Below, piece by piece: positions 21,331 to 29,443 of a stretch of DNA of 64,000 nucleotides. Source of the DNA: an uncultured Planctomycetota bacterium (lineage in GTDB: Bacteria; Planctomycetota; Phycisphaerae; UBA1845; Fen-1342); the NCBI GenBank assembly GCA_900696525.1, contig CAADGL010000021.1, positions 186,001 to 250,000 on the forward strand, given 5' to 3'. Within the stretch, counting starts at the first letter, position 1; the number at the start of each line of letters is the position of its first letter. The translations under genes and the position numbers were made by a program. The notes under the pieces were generated by a model that had not been told where the DNA came from, made no database searches, and saw nothing but the letters and a program-made list of their open reading frames with translations.

Positions 21331-22758
21331 ATGACGGACCGGCTTGAACACCATCGTCGCCGGCTGGCGGCCTGCGGGCAGGACCACCTGCTGCGCTTCT
21401 GGAGCCGCCTGGACCAGCGGCAACAGGCGGCGCTGCTCGACGATCTCGACCAGGTGGACCTCGACCGCTGCCTGCCGCTGATCGACACGCTCGTGCGTGT
21501 CCGGCCGGCGCCGGTGCTGCCGCGGCACATCGAGCCGGCGGAGATCCTGCCGGCGGAGGCGGACGCGGCCCGCGCGCCCGTGTATGCGCGGGCGCGCGAG
21601 GTCGGCGCCCGGGCCGTCGCCGAGGGACGCGTGGCCGCCTTCACGGTAGCGGGCGGACAGGGCACGCGGCTGGGCTTCGACGGGCCGAAAGGGGCCTTTC
21701 CGATCAGCGTGGTGCGCGACGCGCCGCTGTTCCAGCTCTTCGCCGAATTCCTGCTGGGCGTCGAGCGGCGCTATGGCCGCCGACCGCGCTGGTACATCAT
21801 GACCAGCCCCTCCAACCACGCCGAGACGCTGGCCTTCTTCGAGCGTCACGGGTACTTCGGCCTGGCGGCGGAAGACGTGATGATGTTCTCGCAGGCGCAG
21901 ATGCCGGCGTTCCTGCCCGACGGGCGCATCGCCCTGGCCGAGCCGCACCGCGTCGCGCTCTCGCCCGACGGGCACGGCGGCAGCCTGTGGGCCCTGGCCG
22001 CCGGCGGCGCGCTGCGCGACATGCGCGAGCGCGGCATCGAGCAGATCAGCTACTTCCAGGTGGACAACCCGCTGGTGCGGCCGATCGACCCGCTGTTCAT
22101 CGGTCTGCACATCGGGACGGGCTCCGAGATGTCCAGCAAGGCCGTGGTAAAGGCCGACGACACCGAGCGCGTCGGCAACTTCGCCGTGGCCGACGGACGC
22201 CTCTGCGTCATCGAGTACAGCGACCTTCCCGACGAGCTGGCCCGCGCCCGCACACCCGCCGGCCAGCGCCTCTTCGACGCCGGCAGCATCGCCGTCCACC
22301 TCCTGAGCCGCGCGTTCGTCGAGCGCCTGACGCAGCCGGGATCGGGCGTCGCGCTGCCCTGGCACCGCGCCGACAAGAAAACGCAGGTCGTCGACGAGGA
22401 CGGCCGCATCGTCACCCCTGCGACGCCCAACGTCGTCAAGCTCGAGATGTTCGTCTTCGACGCCATCCCCCTCGCCCACAACCCGCTCGTGCTCTACACC
22501 CGCCGCGATGAGGAGTTCTCGCCCGTCAAGAACGCCGACGGCGTCGATTCGCCCGCCACCACGCGCCGCGACCTCAACCGCCGCGCCGCACGCTGGCTCG
22601 AGCAATGCAACGTGTGCGTCCCGCGCGACCCCGCGGGCGAGCCGGCGGCGCGGATCGAGATCAGCCCGCGCTTCGCGCTCGACCCGGACGACCTGCGGAC
22701 GCGGCTCTCCGGCGAGCCGCTGACGATTCGCCCCGGCGATTCCCTGCTCCTGGCCTGA
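21331..22758 (+). CDS. UDP-sugar pyrophosphorylase, UDP-N-acetylglucosamine pyrophosphorylase-like
   Basis: 475 residues. UDPGP family enzymes join UTP and a sugar 1-phosphate to make UDP-sugar and pyrophosphate. The sequence has the eukaryotic-like UAP1 pattern, not the GlmU/GalU one. The nucleotide loop is AAFTVAGGQGTRLGFDGPKGAFPISVV (about 105-130). Further motifs are WYIMTSPSNHAETLAFFERHGYFGL, VALSPDGHGGSLWAL, QISYFQVDNPLVRPIDPLFIGLH and SKAVVKADDTERVGNFAV. The likely product is UDP-GlcNAc or a related UDP-hexose for cell-surface glycans. Cytoplasmic, stands alone. An AGG-like ribosome site is weak. Confidence 0.85.
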   Translation: MTDRLEHHRRRLAACGQDHLLRFWSRLDQRQQAALLDDLDQVDLDRCLPLIDTLVRVRPAPVLPRHIEPAEILPAEADAARAPVYARAREVGARAVAEGRVAAFTVAGGQGTRLGFDGPKGAFPISVVRDAPLFQLFAEFLLGVERRYGRRPRWYIMTSPSNHAETLAFFERHGYFGLAAEDVMMFSQAQMPAFLPDGRIALAEPHRVALSPDGHGGSLWALAAGGALRDMRERGIEQISYFQVDNPLVRPIDPLFIGLHIGTGSEMSSKAVVKADDTERVGNFAVADGRLCVIEYSDLPDELARARTPAGQRLFDAGSIAVHLLSRAFVERLTQPGSGVALPWHRADKKTQVVDEDGRIVTPATPNVVKLEMFVFDAIPLAHNPLVLYTRRDEEFSPVKNADGVDSPATTRRDLNRRAARWLEQCNVCVPRDPAGEPAARIEISPRFALDPDDLRTRLSGEPLTIRPGDSLLLA

Positions 22759-23017
22759 ATCGTGACGTTCAGCCCGTCCGCGCGCCTTGGGTGGCGTGTG
22801 GTTGGTATCGGCGGCATGCGGCATGCGGTGGCGTGCGGTGGCGTGCTGGTGGCAGGCGGTGGCGCCAGGCGACCGGCATGCCGTCCGGACGCCTGGAGGG
22901 CGGCGACCGTTCGTGCGACGGTCCTCCGTGCGACGGCCGTCCGTTGCGCGTGCATGCCCCGCCGTCTTCGGCGCGAGCAAGCTTCAGGCGGTGCTTGGCG
23001 CGAGGCGCACGCCGCTG
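22759..23017. other. Intergenic G-rich low-complexity stretch between convergent genes
   Basis: Bases 22,800-22,870 are a run of short imperfect repeats of GGCGTGC/GGTGGC type on the plus strand, rich in GG pairs. A small hairpin, GACCGT/ACGGTC (about 22,905-22,925), follows. No gene is supported. It may hold the terminators of both flanking genes, but no U-tract is visible. Confidence 0.4.
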
Positions 23018-23869
23018 CTACACCGCCGGGTGCCAGCCGGCGTCGACCCAGAGCTGGCCGCTGACGGCGGAGTTCTGGATCATGAAGACGATCGCATGGG
23101 CGATCTCGCTGGGCGAGATCAGGCGGCGGAGCTGCGTGTGTGGCAGGATGTGCTCGCTGATGAAGTCGCGCCCGAGGGCCGCGACCATCTGCGTGTCGGT
23201 GTATCCCGGGTGGATGATCGCGCTGCGCACGCCGTAGAACATGGCCTCGGCCGCGAGAGTGGCCTGGGCGCCTTCGAGGCCGGCCTTGGCGGTGGCGTAG
23301 GAGATCTGGCCCTTGTTTCCGGCGGAGGAGACGCTGCCGATGAAGATGACGCAGCCCTCGATCGGCTCGCTGGGGTCCCAGCGCTTGAGGCCGCGCCGGG
23401 CCCGGTCTTCGGCAACACTGGCGATCGTGTCGATCGCCCAGTAGATCGGCGCGGTGAGGTCGATCTCCATCACCCGGCGGAAGTCCTCCTCGGGATAGAC
23501 GTCGGACTGGCCGGTCTCCTTGTTCAGCCGCACGGCGAGGCGGTCCTTCGTGATGCCGGCGGCGGGCACGCAGATCGAGACCGGCCCGTGCTGCTTCTGC
23601 ATCTCGGTGAAGACGCGCTTGCGGAACGCGGAGTCCGTCACGTCGCCGCGGAACGGCACGAACACGTCGCGCTTGAAGTGCGCGTTCCCCTCGGCGGCGA
23701 AGTCGGCGACGTCCGCGGCCACGTCCACGACCGCGACGGCCTTGATGCCTTCGCGGGCGAGCTCGTAGCCGGTGGCCTCGCCGATGCCGCGGGCCCCGCC
23801 GGTGACGACGGCGACCTTCTTCGACAGGTCGAGCCGGTTGCGTTTCCAGGTGTCGCCGTTGGTGGTCAT
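23018..23869 (-). CDS. phaB: SDR-family reductase, probable acetoacetyl-CoA reductase of the PHA pathway
   Basis: 283 residues from the ATG at 23869 (GAGGGGG about 8 bases upstream). Rossmann nucleotide motif VAVVTGGARGIGEATG; VPAAGITKDR equals the NNAGI region; catalytic Ser in FIGSVSSAGNKGQ and Tyr/Lys in YATAKAGLEGA. Known: PhaB reduces acetoacetyl-CoA to (R)-3-hydroxybutyryl-CoA with NADPH. It is the last gene of the pha operon, which supports that role. It is longer than typical PhaB (about 246 residues), with an insertion around residues 145-170 (RARRGLKRWDPSEPIEG). That insertion makes the substrate less certain; another 3-ketoacyl reductase is possible. Confidence 0.75.
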   Translation of the reverse strand: MTTNGDTWKRNRLDLSKKVAVVTGGARGIGEATGYELAREGIKAVAVVDVAADVADFAAEGNAHFKRDVFVPFRGDVTDSAFRKRVFTEMQKQHGPVSICVPAAGITKDRLAVRLNKETGQSDVYPEEDFRRVMEIDLTAPIYWAIDTIASVAEDRARRGLKRWDPSEPIEGCVIFIGSVSSAGNKGQISYATAKAGLEGAQATLAAEAMFYGVRSAIIHPGYTDTQMVAALGRDFISEHILPHTQLRRLISPSEIAHAIVFMIQNSAVSGQLWVDAGWHPAV

Positions 23870-23957
23870 GATGCGCCCCCTCTTCAGAATGTCCGGCTGG
23901 CCGCGTCGCACGCGGGCGGCGGCCGCTGGAAAGGCGCCGCGCGCGAGCCGGTAAGTC

Positions 23958-25064
23958 TCAATTCGCCGCCTTCGTCTCCTGCGAGCGCTCGGCAAGCCAG
24001 TCGCAGACGGTCGGCCACAGGTCGCGGTGCGCCTTGCCGCCGACGGCCATGCCGATGTGTCCGGCGGGGAAGGTGATCAGCCTGCGGTCGGCGGAGCTGA
24101 CGACGTCGTTGAAGGTCAGGCTCTGATTGGGCGGAACGAGATGATCGTTCTGCGCGATCAGGTTGAGCACCGGGCAGGCGATCTTCGCGAGATCGACGCG
24201 TTCGCCGGCGACCTCCAGCTCGCCGCGGATCAACTGGTTCTTCTGGAACATGTACTTGACGAACTCACGGAAGACTTCGCCGGCGACGGGGATGTTGTCG
24301 TTGAGCCAGGTCTCCATGGCGAAGAAGTCCTCGAGCCACTTCTCGTTGTCCATGTTCTCGTAGAACGTGACGTACTTCTCCAGCATGTTCTGCACGGGCT
24401 TGAGCATCAGGAACGACGCCTGGAGCCACTGCGCCGGCGCGTTGCCGTAGACCTCGATCATGCGGTCGACGTTGAAATAGCGCTCGTCGGCCCAGAGGCT
24501 CAGCAGGTTGTCCTTGACCGACCAGTCCACCGGGGCCGTCAGCAGGATCAGGTTCCTGACCTTCTCGGGGCGCAGCGCCGTGTACATCGCGGTCATCGTG
24601 CCGCCCATGCAGTATCCCAGCAGGTTCACCCGCTCCTGCCCCGTGCGCTCGCGGATGTGATCCACCGCGTGGTCGAGATACCGCAGCACGTAGTCCTTCA
24701 GCCCCAGGTAGCGGTCCCCGTCCGCCGGCACCCCCCAGTCGATGTTGTACGTGTCGAAGCCCCGCCGCAGGAAATGCCCCACGACGCTCTTCTCCGGCCG
24801 CAGGTCCAGGATGTACGGCCGGTTCACCAGCGCGAACACGAACAGCAGCGGCGTCGCGTAACGCTTCTCGTCCGCCGTCTCGTAGCGCAGCAGGCGGATG
24901 TTGTCGTCGCGCGAGACGATCTGAGCCGGCGTGCAGCCCACCTGGACGCGCTGGGCGACCTCGGCCACCTTGGGCAGCGACCACGCCTTGCGGATGAAGC
25001 TCTCCCAGTTGGCGACGAGCTGCTCGGGAGTCAGGCCCCACGGGTTCGATGTCATCGTGCTCAT
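23958..25064 (-). CDS. phaC: Class III poly(3-hydroxyalkanoate) synthase subunit PhaC
   Basis: 368 residues, the length of class III PhaC rather than the roughly 590 of class I. Polymerises (R)-3-hydroxyacyl-CoA into PHA at the granule surface. Alpha/beta hydrolase fold with the synthase box GYCMGG: nucleophile Cys at 152, Asp in AQNDHLVPP and His in FPAGHIGMAV. Upstream motif RGFDTYNIDWGVPADGDRYLGLKDYV is typical. The start ATG overlaps the stop of phaE (ATGA), so the two subunits are made together. Confidence 0.95.
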   Translation of the reverse strand: MSTMTSNPWGLTPEQLVANWESFIRKAWSLPKVAEVAQRVQVGCTPAQIVSRDDNIRLLRYETADEKRYATPLLFVFALVNRPYILDLRPEKSVVGHFLRRGFDTYNIDWGVPADGDRYLGLKDYVLRYLDHAVDHIRERTGQERVNLLGYCMGGTMTAMYTALRPEKVRNLILLTAPVDWSVKDNLLSLWADERYFNVDRMIEVYGNAPAQWLQASFLMLKPVQNMLEKYVTFYENMDNEKWLEDFFAMETWLNDNIPVAGEVFREFVKYMFQKNQLIRGELEVAGERVDLAKIACPVLNLIAQNDHLVPPNQSLTFNDVVSSADRRLITFPAGHIGMAVGGKAHRDLWPTVCDWLAERSQETKAAN

Positions 25065-25498
25065 TCCTTGCGCTCCTCGCGCCCGGCCGCGCCGCGCGCC
25101 GCAGCGCCGGCGCCCTCGGCCTTGCCCAGGCGGGCCGACAAGTCCTCGATGCGCTCGAGGATGCGCTCCTCCATGCCGCGCAGCAGCAGCACCACGTGCT
25201 CAGAGTCCGCCCGGCTCGGCGCCTGGGCCGCCGCCAGCCCACGTTGCATCATCTGGTTCACGCCCTGCTGCCAGGCCAGCGACGCCTCCATCCCCTGCTT
25301 CATCGCGCCCAGGAACGTCTCGCTGCGCATGAACTGGTCCGCCTGCTCGGCCAGCGTGTCGAAGTACACGCGCCGCAACTGCGTCAGCAGGTCCGGCGGC
25401 GGCTGCGGCGGCGTCATGCCGGCGCTGGCCATGGCCTTGACGGCCTCCGTCCAGAACTTCATGAACGGGTCGATGCCCGGGATGCCGCTGTGACTCAT
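25061..25498 (-). CDS. phaE: Short PhaE-like subunit of the PHA synthase
   Basis: 145 residues from the ATG at 25498 (AGGAG about 10 bases upstream). N-terminal helix GIDPFMKFWTEAVKAMA, then PPPDLLTQLRRVYFDTLAEQADQFMRSETFLGAMKQGMEASLAWQQGVNQMM, matching the conserved part of PhaE. A C-terminal coiled coil follows (EHVVLLLRGMEERILERIEDLSARLGKAE). PhaE of purple sulfur bacteria is more than twice as long. This protein keeps only the conserved helices and coil, closer in size to the PhaR subunit of class IV enzymes. It is needed for PhaC activity in known systems. It overlaps phaC by the ATGA. Confidence 0.8.
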   Translation of the reverse strand: MSHSGIPGIDPFMKFWTEAVKAMASAGMTPPQPPPDLLTQLRRVYFDTLAEQADQFMRSETFLGAMKQGMEASLAWQQGVNQMMQRGLAAAQAPSRADSEHVVLLLRGMEERILERIEDLSARLGKAEGAGAAARGAAGREERKE

Positions 25499-25700
25499 CT
25501 TCGCGTACTCCTGCTCGCGAGGCACGACCCGGCGGTCAGCCCGCGCGCGGGTGCCTGGGGGCGGCCGCGGGCCGGCGCGCGCTCGCGGACCGGACGAGCC
25601 AATACCCGAGCCCCTCGCCCGGTCCCTTGCGCCGCCGTCCGCGGTTCGGGCCCACGCCGCGCCCCCTGGCGGATGGCCTCGGCGTCCGGCGCAGCCGTTT

Positions 25701-26879
25701 CTACACGATTTCAAGCGCCAGGGCGCTGGCCTCTCCGCCGCCGATGCACAGGCACGCCACGCCGAGCTTCTTTCCAGTGATCTTCAGCGCGTTGATGAGC
25801 GAGACGACGATGCGCGAGCCGCTGGAGCCGATCGGGTGGCCCATGGCAATCGCGCCGCCGAAGACGTTGACCTTCTCGTGCGGGAGTTCGAGCTCCTTCA
25901 TGGCGTAGAGGACGACCGGCGCGAAGGCTTCGTTGATCTCGAAGAGCTCGACGTCGCTGAGCTTGAGATTCAGCTTGTCGCTCAGGCGCCGCAGGGCGGC
26001 GACGGGCGCCGTCGTGAACCACTCGGGCTCCTGCGAGGCGGTCGCGTGGCCGATGATCCGCGCCTGCACCGGCACGCCCAGCGCCTTGGCCCGGGCTTCG
26101 CTCAGCACCACGATGCTCGACGCGCCGTCGCTGATCGCCGAGGCGTTGCCCGCGGTGATCGTGCCGTGCGGATCGAAGACCGGCTTGAGCTCGCGGAACT
26201 TGGCCTCGACGAACTTGGCCGGCTCCTCGTCGCGCTCGACCACGACCGTGCCGCGCTTCGAGACGACCTCGACCGGCGCGATCACGCTCTTGAAGTAACC
26301 CGCGTCCTGCGCCGCCAGGGCGCGCTTGAAGCTGGCGATGGCGTAGTCGTCCTGCTGCTCGCGCGTGAAGCCGTACTTCTTCGCGCAGATCTCGGCAAAC
26401 ACACCCATGTGCCGGTCATCATACGCGTCGAGCAGCCCGTCGCGCAGCATCGCGTCCAGCACCTGCGCATGGCCCAGGCGGTAGCCGCTCCGCGCCTTCG
26501 TCAGCAGGTAGGGCGCCTGCGTCATGTTCTCCATGCCGCCCGCCATGATGCAGCTCGCGTCGCCAGCCTGAATCGCCTGCGACGCGAAAACGATGGCCCG
26601 CATGCCCGAGCCGCACATCTTGTTCAGCGTCACGACGCCGCAGGCCGGCGGCAACCCGGCCCCCAGCGCCGCCTGCCGGGCCGGGCTCTGCCCCAGGCCG
26701 GCGGAGATGCAGTTGCCCAGGTAAACCTCGTCAACGTCGCCGGGCCTGAGCTTGGCCCGCTCGAGCGATTTCTTGATCGAGGCGACCGCAAGCCTCGGCG
26801 CCGAAACCTCGGCGAATGCCCCGTTGAAACCGCCCATCGGCGTGTAGGCGCCGCCCGCGAGGTAGATGTTGCTGGCCAC
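25701..26879 (-). CDS. phaA: Acetyl-CoA C-acetyltransferase (thiolase) of the PHA pathway
   Basis: 392 residues, normal thiolase length. Condenses two acetyl-CoA to acetoacetyl-CoA. Catalytic Cys89 in TLNKMCGSGMRAI; NEAFAP; GGAIAMGHPIGSSGSR with the catalytic His; and the second Cys in VACLCIGGGEASAL. It lies between the phasin and phaE, so it supplies the first step of PHA synthesis. A 202-base gap separates it from phaE and holds no supported gene. The start ATG is followed by the usual N-terminus NIYLAGGAYTPMGGFNG. Confidence 0.93.
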   Translation of the reverse strand: MASNIYLAGGAYTPMGGFNGAFAEVSAPRLAVASIKKSLERAKLRPGDVDEVYLGNCISAGLGQSPARQAALGAGLPPACGVVTLNKMCGSGMRAIVFASQAIQAGDASCIMAGGMENMTQAPYLLTKARSGYRLGHAQVLDAMLRDGLLDAYDDRHMGVFAEICAKKYGFTREQQDDYAIASFKRALAAQDAGYFKSVIAPVEVVSKRGTVVVERDEEPAKFVEAKFRELKPVFDPHGTITAGNASAISDGASSIVVLSEARAKALGVPVQARIIGHATASQEPEWFTTAPVAALRRLSDKLNLKLSDVELFEINEAFAPVVLYAMKELELPHEKVNVFGGAIAMGHPIGSSGSRIVVSLINALKITGKKLGVACLCIGGGEASALALEIV

Positions 26880-27020
26880 GATGTGCCCTCTCTCGGGCCG
26901 GCCGATGCTCCGGCGGAATGGCCGGCCGCGCTGTTTCCCTGGTCAGGTCGCCGCCGCCAGAGGCGCGCCCGGCCGTGGAGGTCGGCTGTCGGGCCGGGCG
27001 CGCCCTGGATTGAGCGCGAC

Positions 27021-27509
27021 TTACTTCTGAGCCGCGGCCTTCGCCGTCGGCTTCTGAGCGCCGTGGCCGTTGGCAGCGCCCGAGAGCTTGCGGATCATCT
27101 CCGAGCAGTTCTCGAACACCTCGGTGTTGGCCTTGGCCATGGCGTCGGTGCTGTGACGGATCGTGTCGAGCGAGTCGCGCCAAACGGCCGCCATCCGGTC
27201 GCAGATCTCGGCGGTGTTCTGCGAGCCGCCCAGGTCGAACGTCTTGCGCAGCAGGTCGAGCGTTCGCGTCGTCTGCTCCTCGAAGAGCTTGTGGAACTGC
27301 TCGAGGTTCTTCTTGGTGAACGGGGTGGCGTCGAGCGAGAACTTGTCCCACTGGCTGCGCAGCTCGTCCAGGTTCTTGCCGGCCAGGTCGGTCCAGAACT
27401 GGGCGGTCTCTTCCTGGAACTTGACGCCCGCCTGCATCGTGCGCGCGAAGCTGTCGGCGGCCTGCTTGAACATGTCGGTCATGAAGTCCCGGGGAGTGGT
27501 GGTGGTCAT
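27021..27509 (-). CDS. phaP: Phasin (PHA granule-associated protein)
   Basis: 162 residues from the ATG at 27509 (AGGAGG about 9 bases upstream). It is almost all amphipathic helix: FMTDMFKQAADSFARTMQAGVKFQEETAQFWTDLAGKNLDELRSQWDKF, then KKNLEQFHKLFEEQTTRTLDLLRKTF, ending in an Ala/Lys-rich tail (TAKAAAQK). Known phasins coat PHA granules and control their size. First gene of the pha operon. It has its own strong promoter with a palindrome directly upstream, which fits control by the divergent PhaR regulator. Confidence 0.88.
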   Translation of the reverse strand: MTTTTPRDFMTDMFKQAADSFARTMQAGVKFQEETAQFWTDLAGKNLDELRSQWDKFSLDATPFTKKNLEQFHKLFEEQTTRTLDLLRKTFDLGGSQNTAEICDRMAAVWRDSLDTIRHSTDAMAKANTEVFENCSEMIRKLSGAANGHGAQKPTAKAAAQK

Positions 27510-27581
27510 CGGCTTGCCTCCTGACAAGTGTGTGCGGGCCGGTCGGTCGGCTCGGAGTCTCCTGTGCCTGTTACTGTACGT

Positions 27582-27610
27582 AGTATAAACGCGCCCCGGC
27601 TCGCGGTCAA
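27582..27610 (-). promoter_or_regulatory. Promoter of the pha operon
   Basis: On the minus strand: TTGACC, 17-base spacer, TATACT. Predicted start of transcription near 27575, about 66 bases before the phasin ATG. Confidence 0.7.
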
Positions 27611-27617
27611 CCGGTTT

Positions 27618-27652
27618 TTGTGCGTTCGCACAATTATCTTTATTTTGCGCAA
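27618..27652. promoter_or_regulatory. Palindromic operator candidates for PhaR
   Basis: TTGTGCG-TT-CGCACAA (27618-27633) is a perfect palindrome 8 bases upstream of the phasin -35 box. A second, shorter one, TTGCGCAA, is at 27645-27652. Known PhaR regulators bind TTGC/GCAA-rich palindromes near phasin and phaR genes. Assignment to PhaR is inferred. Confidence 0.6.
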
Positions 27653-27675
27653 CATCATTTTTTTTCAACGTTTTA

Positions 27676-27700
27676 CAATCGTACGCCTGGCGTATGATTG
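27676..27700. repeat. Imperfect inverted repeat overlapping the phaR -35 box
   Basis: Arms CAATCGTACGCC (27676-27687) and GGCGTATGATTG (27689-27700) match at 11 of 12 positions around a single T. The right end overlaps the -35 hexamer of the phaR promoter, so a bound protein would block it. Confidence 0.6.
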
Positions 27701-27732
27701 ACTGAAATGTGAGTCCGCACTATAGTCCGCAC
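27698..27732 (+). promoter_or_regulatory. phaR promoter with AGTCCGCAC direct repeats
   Basis: TTGACT (27698-27703), 17-base spacer, TATAGT (27721-27726). Predicted start of transcription near 27733, 17 bases before the ATG. AGTCCGCAC occurs twice, at 27712-27720 and 27724-27732, with a period of 12 around the -10 box. Confidence 0.7.
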
Positions 27733-27749
27733 CAGGGAGTGGACCTTCC

Positions 27750-28379
27750 ATGGCCAAGTCCGATCAGCCGCCCAGAGAACTCAGAATCAAGAAATACTCC
27801 AACCGCCGATTCTACGACACCACCCGCAGTTGCCACGTGACCCTTGGCGAGCTGCACGACCTCATCTGCGCCGGCCACGAAGTCACCGTGACCGATTCCA
27901 AGTCCGGCGAGGACATCACCCACCTCGTCCTGACCCAGATCCTCCTTGAACGCGACGCCCCAAAACTGAACATCTTCCCAGCCAACATCCTGCACGACGT
28001 CATCCGCACCCAGCAGGAGCTCCTCGGCGGCGTCGTCGAGCGCTTTTTCCGCCAAGCCCTCGATGCTCATCGCGCGTCGCACGAGCGCTGGTCGAGCTTT
28101 CTGCGCAACGTGCTCGGCGCCAACCCGATGATGCCCACCACCCCCCTCGATTGGACCCGGGCCATGATGGACGCCTTCGCCGGCGCCGCCGGCGGGCCGT
28201 CCAGCCCCGGCGCCAACGACCAACGACGCGCCACCGACGACAAGCGCGCCGCCCAGGACGAGCCACGCAGCGCGCCCAGCGAGTCGCGCGACGCGGAGCT
28301 GGCCGAGCTCCGCCGCCGGCTGGCGGACCTGACGCGCAAGGTCGAAGCGCTCAACGACAAGCCGCGCTCGCGGAAGTGA
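27750..28379 (+). CDS. phaR: PHA synthesis regulator PhaR
   Basis: 209 residues. The N-terminal DNA/PHB-binding domain is clear: LRIKKYSNRRFYDTTRSCHVTLGELHDLICAGHEVTVTDSKSGEDITHLVLTQILLERDAPKLNIFPANILHDVIRTQQELL. A helical middle part follows (ERFFRQALDAHRASHERWSSFLRNVLG), then a hydrophilic tail with a short coiled coil (DAELAELRRRLADLTRKVEALND). Known PhaR proteins repress phasin and their own gene and are released by binding PHA granules. It diverges from the pha operon across 240 bases with promoters and palindromes for both directions. Confidence 0.93.
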   Translation: MAKSDQPPRELRIKKYSNRRFYDTTRSCHVTLGELHDLICAGHEVTVTDSKSGEDITHLVLTQILLERDAPKLNIFPANILHDVIRTQQELLGGVVERFFRQALDAHRASHERWSSFLRNVLGANPMMPTTPLDWTRAMMDAFAGAAGGPSSPGANDQRRATDDKRAAQDEPRSAPSESRDAELAELRRRLADLTRKVEALNDKPRSRK

Positions 28380-28461
28380 TGCACCTTCCGAGGTTGGGCG
28401 TTGATACGACCCGGGCCTCGCGAACACCGCGAGATCATCCGGACGGGACATCATCCGGCGC

Positions 28462-28535
28462 AACCGCTTCCTCACGGGCGCGGCTCGGATCGGGAAGCAA
28501 CCGCCTCCTCACGGGCGCGGCTCGGATCGGGAAAC
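28462..28535 (+). repeat. Two tandem copies of a 37-base dispersed repeat
   Basis: Copies at 28462-28498 and 28499-28535 differ at only two positions. Each contains CACGGGCGCGGCTCGG. They fill the end of the 159-base gap between the convergent phaR and NuoI-like genes. The same core occurs inside the MITE-like element at 61936-62057. Confidence 0.85.
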
Positions 28536-28538
28536 GCC

Positions 28539-29132
28539 TCAGATCTTGGTGTGCGACGTCGGCTTGGCCACGCGCGTGTCCTGCCCGCCGGTCAGGCCGT
28601 AGTCGGTCACCGCCGGGTTCTTGCGCGGCTTCAGCTCCCTGGTCTCGTCGTAGATGCGCAGCAGCTTCTCCTGGTCGAAGATCATCTCCTGCCGCGTGCC
28701 GCCGACCAGCTCGTAATGCGGGGTGAGCTCGATCGCGTCACACGGGCAGGCCTCTTCGCACATGCCGCAGTAGATGCAGCGCAGCTCGTCGATGTCGAAC
28801 TTGACCGGGTACTTCTCGCGGTCGGGCCAGGGGCTCTCGCCCGCCTCGATATGGATGCAATGCGCCGGGCACGCCGTGCTGCACATGAAGCACGCCACGC
28901 ACGCCACGCGCCCCTCCGGGTCCTTGTTCAGCCGGTGCACGCCGCGGTAGTTCGCGACGCGCAGCTCGCGCTTCTGGTCGGGGTACTGCGTGACGCGCTG
29001 GTCGCGCAGTCGCTTGCTGAACATGTGCCGCAGCGTCGTGCGCATGCCGTCGAATATCTGCGGCAGGTAGAGCCGCTCGGCGGCGGTGAGCTGCGGGGCG
29101 GAAAGCACGAGGATGTCTTCGTCGCGGATCAT
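28539..29132 (-). CDS. nuoI: NuoI-like 2x[4Fe-4S] ferredoxin protein
   Basis: 197 residues from the ATG at 29132 (AGGAC about 5 bases upstream). Two cluster motifs: CVACFMCSTACPAHCI (about 92-107) and CIYCGMCEEACPCDAI (about 134-149). The sequences around them (PEGRVACVACFMCSTACPAHCIHIEAGESP, KYPVKFDIDELRCIYCGMCEEACPCDAIELTP) match the NuoI subunit of NADH:quinone oxidoreductase. NuoI carries electrons through clusters N6a/N6b. No other nuo gene lies nearby, so it is either separated from the main operon or an extra copy serving another complex. It converges with phaR across the tandem repeats. Confidence 0.85.
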   Translation of the reverse strand: MIRDEDILVLSAPQLTAAERLYLPQIFDGMRTTLRHMFSKRLRDQRVTQYPDQKRELRVANYRGVHRLNKDPEGRVACVACFMCSTACPAHCIHIEAGESPWPDREKYPVKFDIDELRCIYCGMCEEACPCDAIELTPHYELVGGTRQEMIFDQEKLLRIYDETRELKPRKNPAVTDYGLTGGQDTRVAKPTSHTKI

Positions 29133-29443
29133 TCGTCCTGCCTTGCGGCCGCGCCCGGAGGCCGCTGCACGCCGGGCATTCGCCACGCCCGACCGGCGCT
29201 GCACGGTCCTGTTGCCCTTGGTCGGCGTATTGTAGCGGCACCACCCGGCGGCGCGGAGCGCGCCGCGGCAGACCTGTCAGCCCGCGACGGCCGGCAGCCA
29301 CGGGCCAGCCGGCCCGGCAGGCGCCCGGACCGGACCGGCCGCATGGTGCGCGAGTTTCCGGCCATGGGCCGGCGCGTGGGGTCTATAATCCTGGTGGACC
29401 CTTGCCGCCCGCGCAGCGCTGGCCGCCCACACAGGAGCGTGAA
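29133..29443. promoter_or_regulatory. Divergent intergenic region with -10-like boxes on both strands
   Basis: Plus strand: TATAAT at 29384-29389, a perfect -10, with a poor -35; transcript start near 29396 for the gene at 29444. Minus strand: TACAAT at 29229-29234, also with a weak -35, for the NuoI-like gene. The remaining bases are GC-rich with no supported gene. Confidence 0.4.

Noticed and set aside
28462..28535. Start of a CRISPR array
   Set aside because: The two units are directly adjacent without spacers and there are no cas genes.
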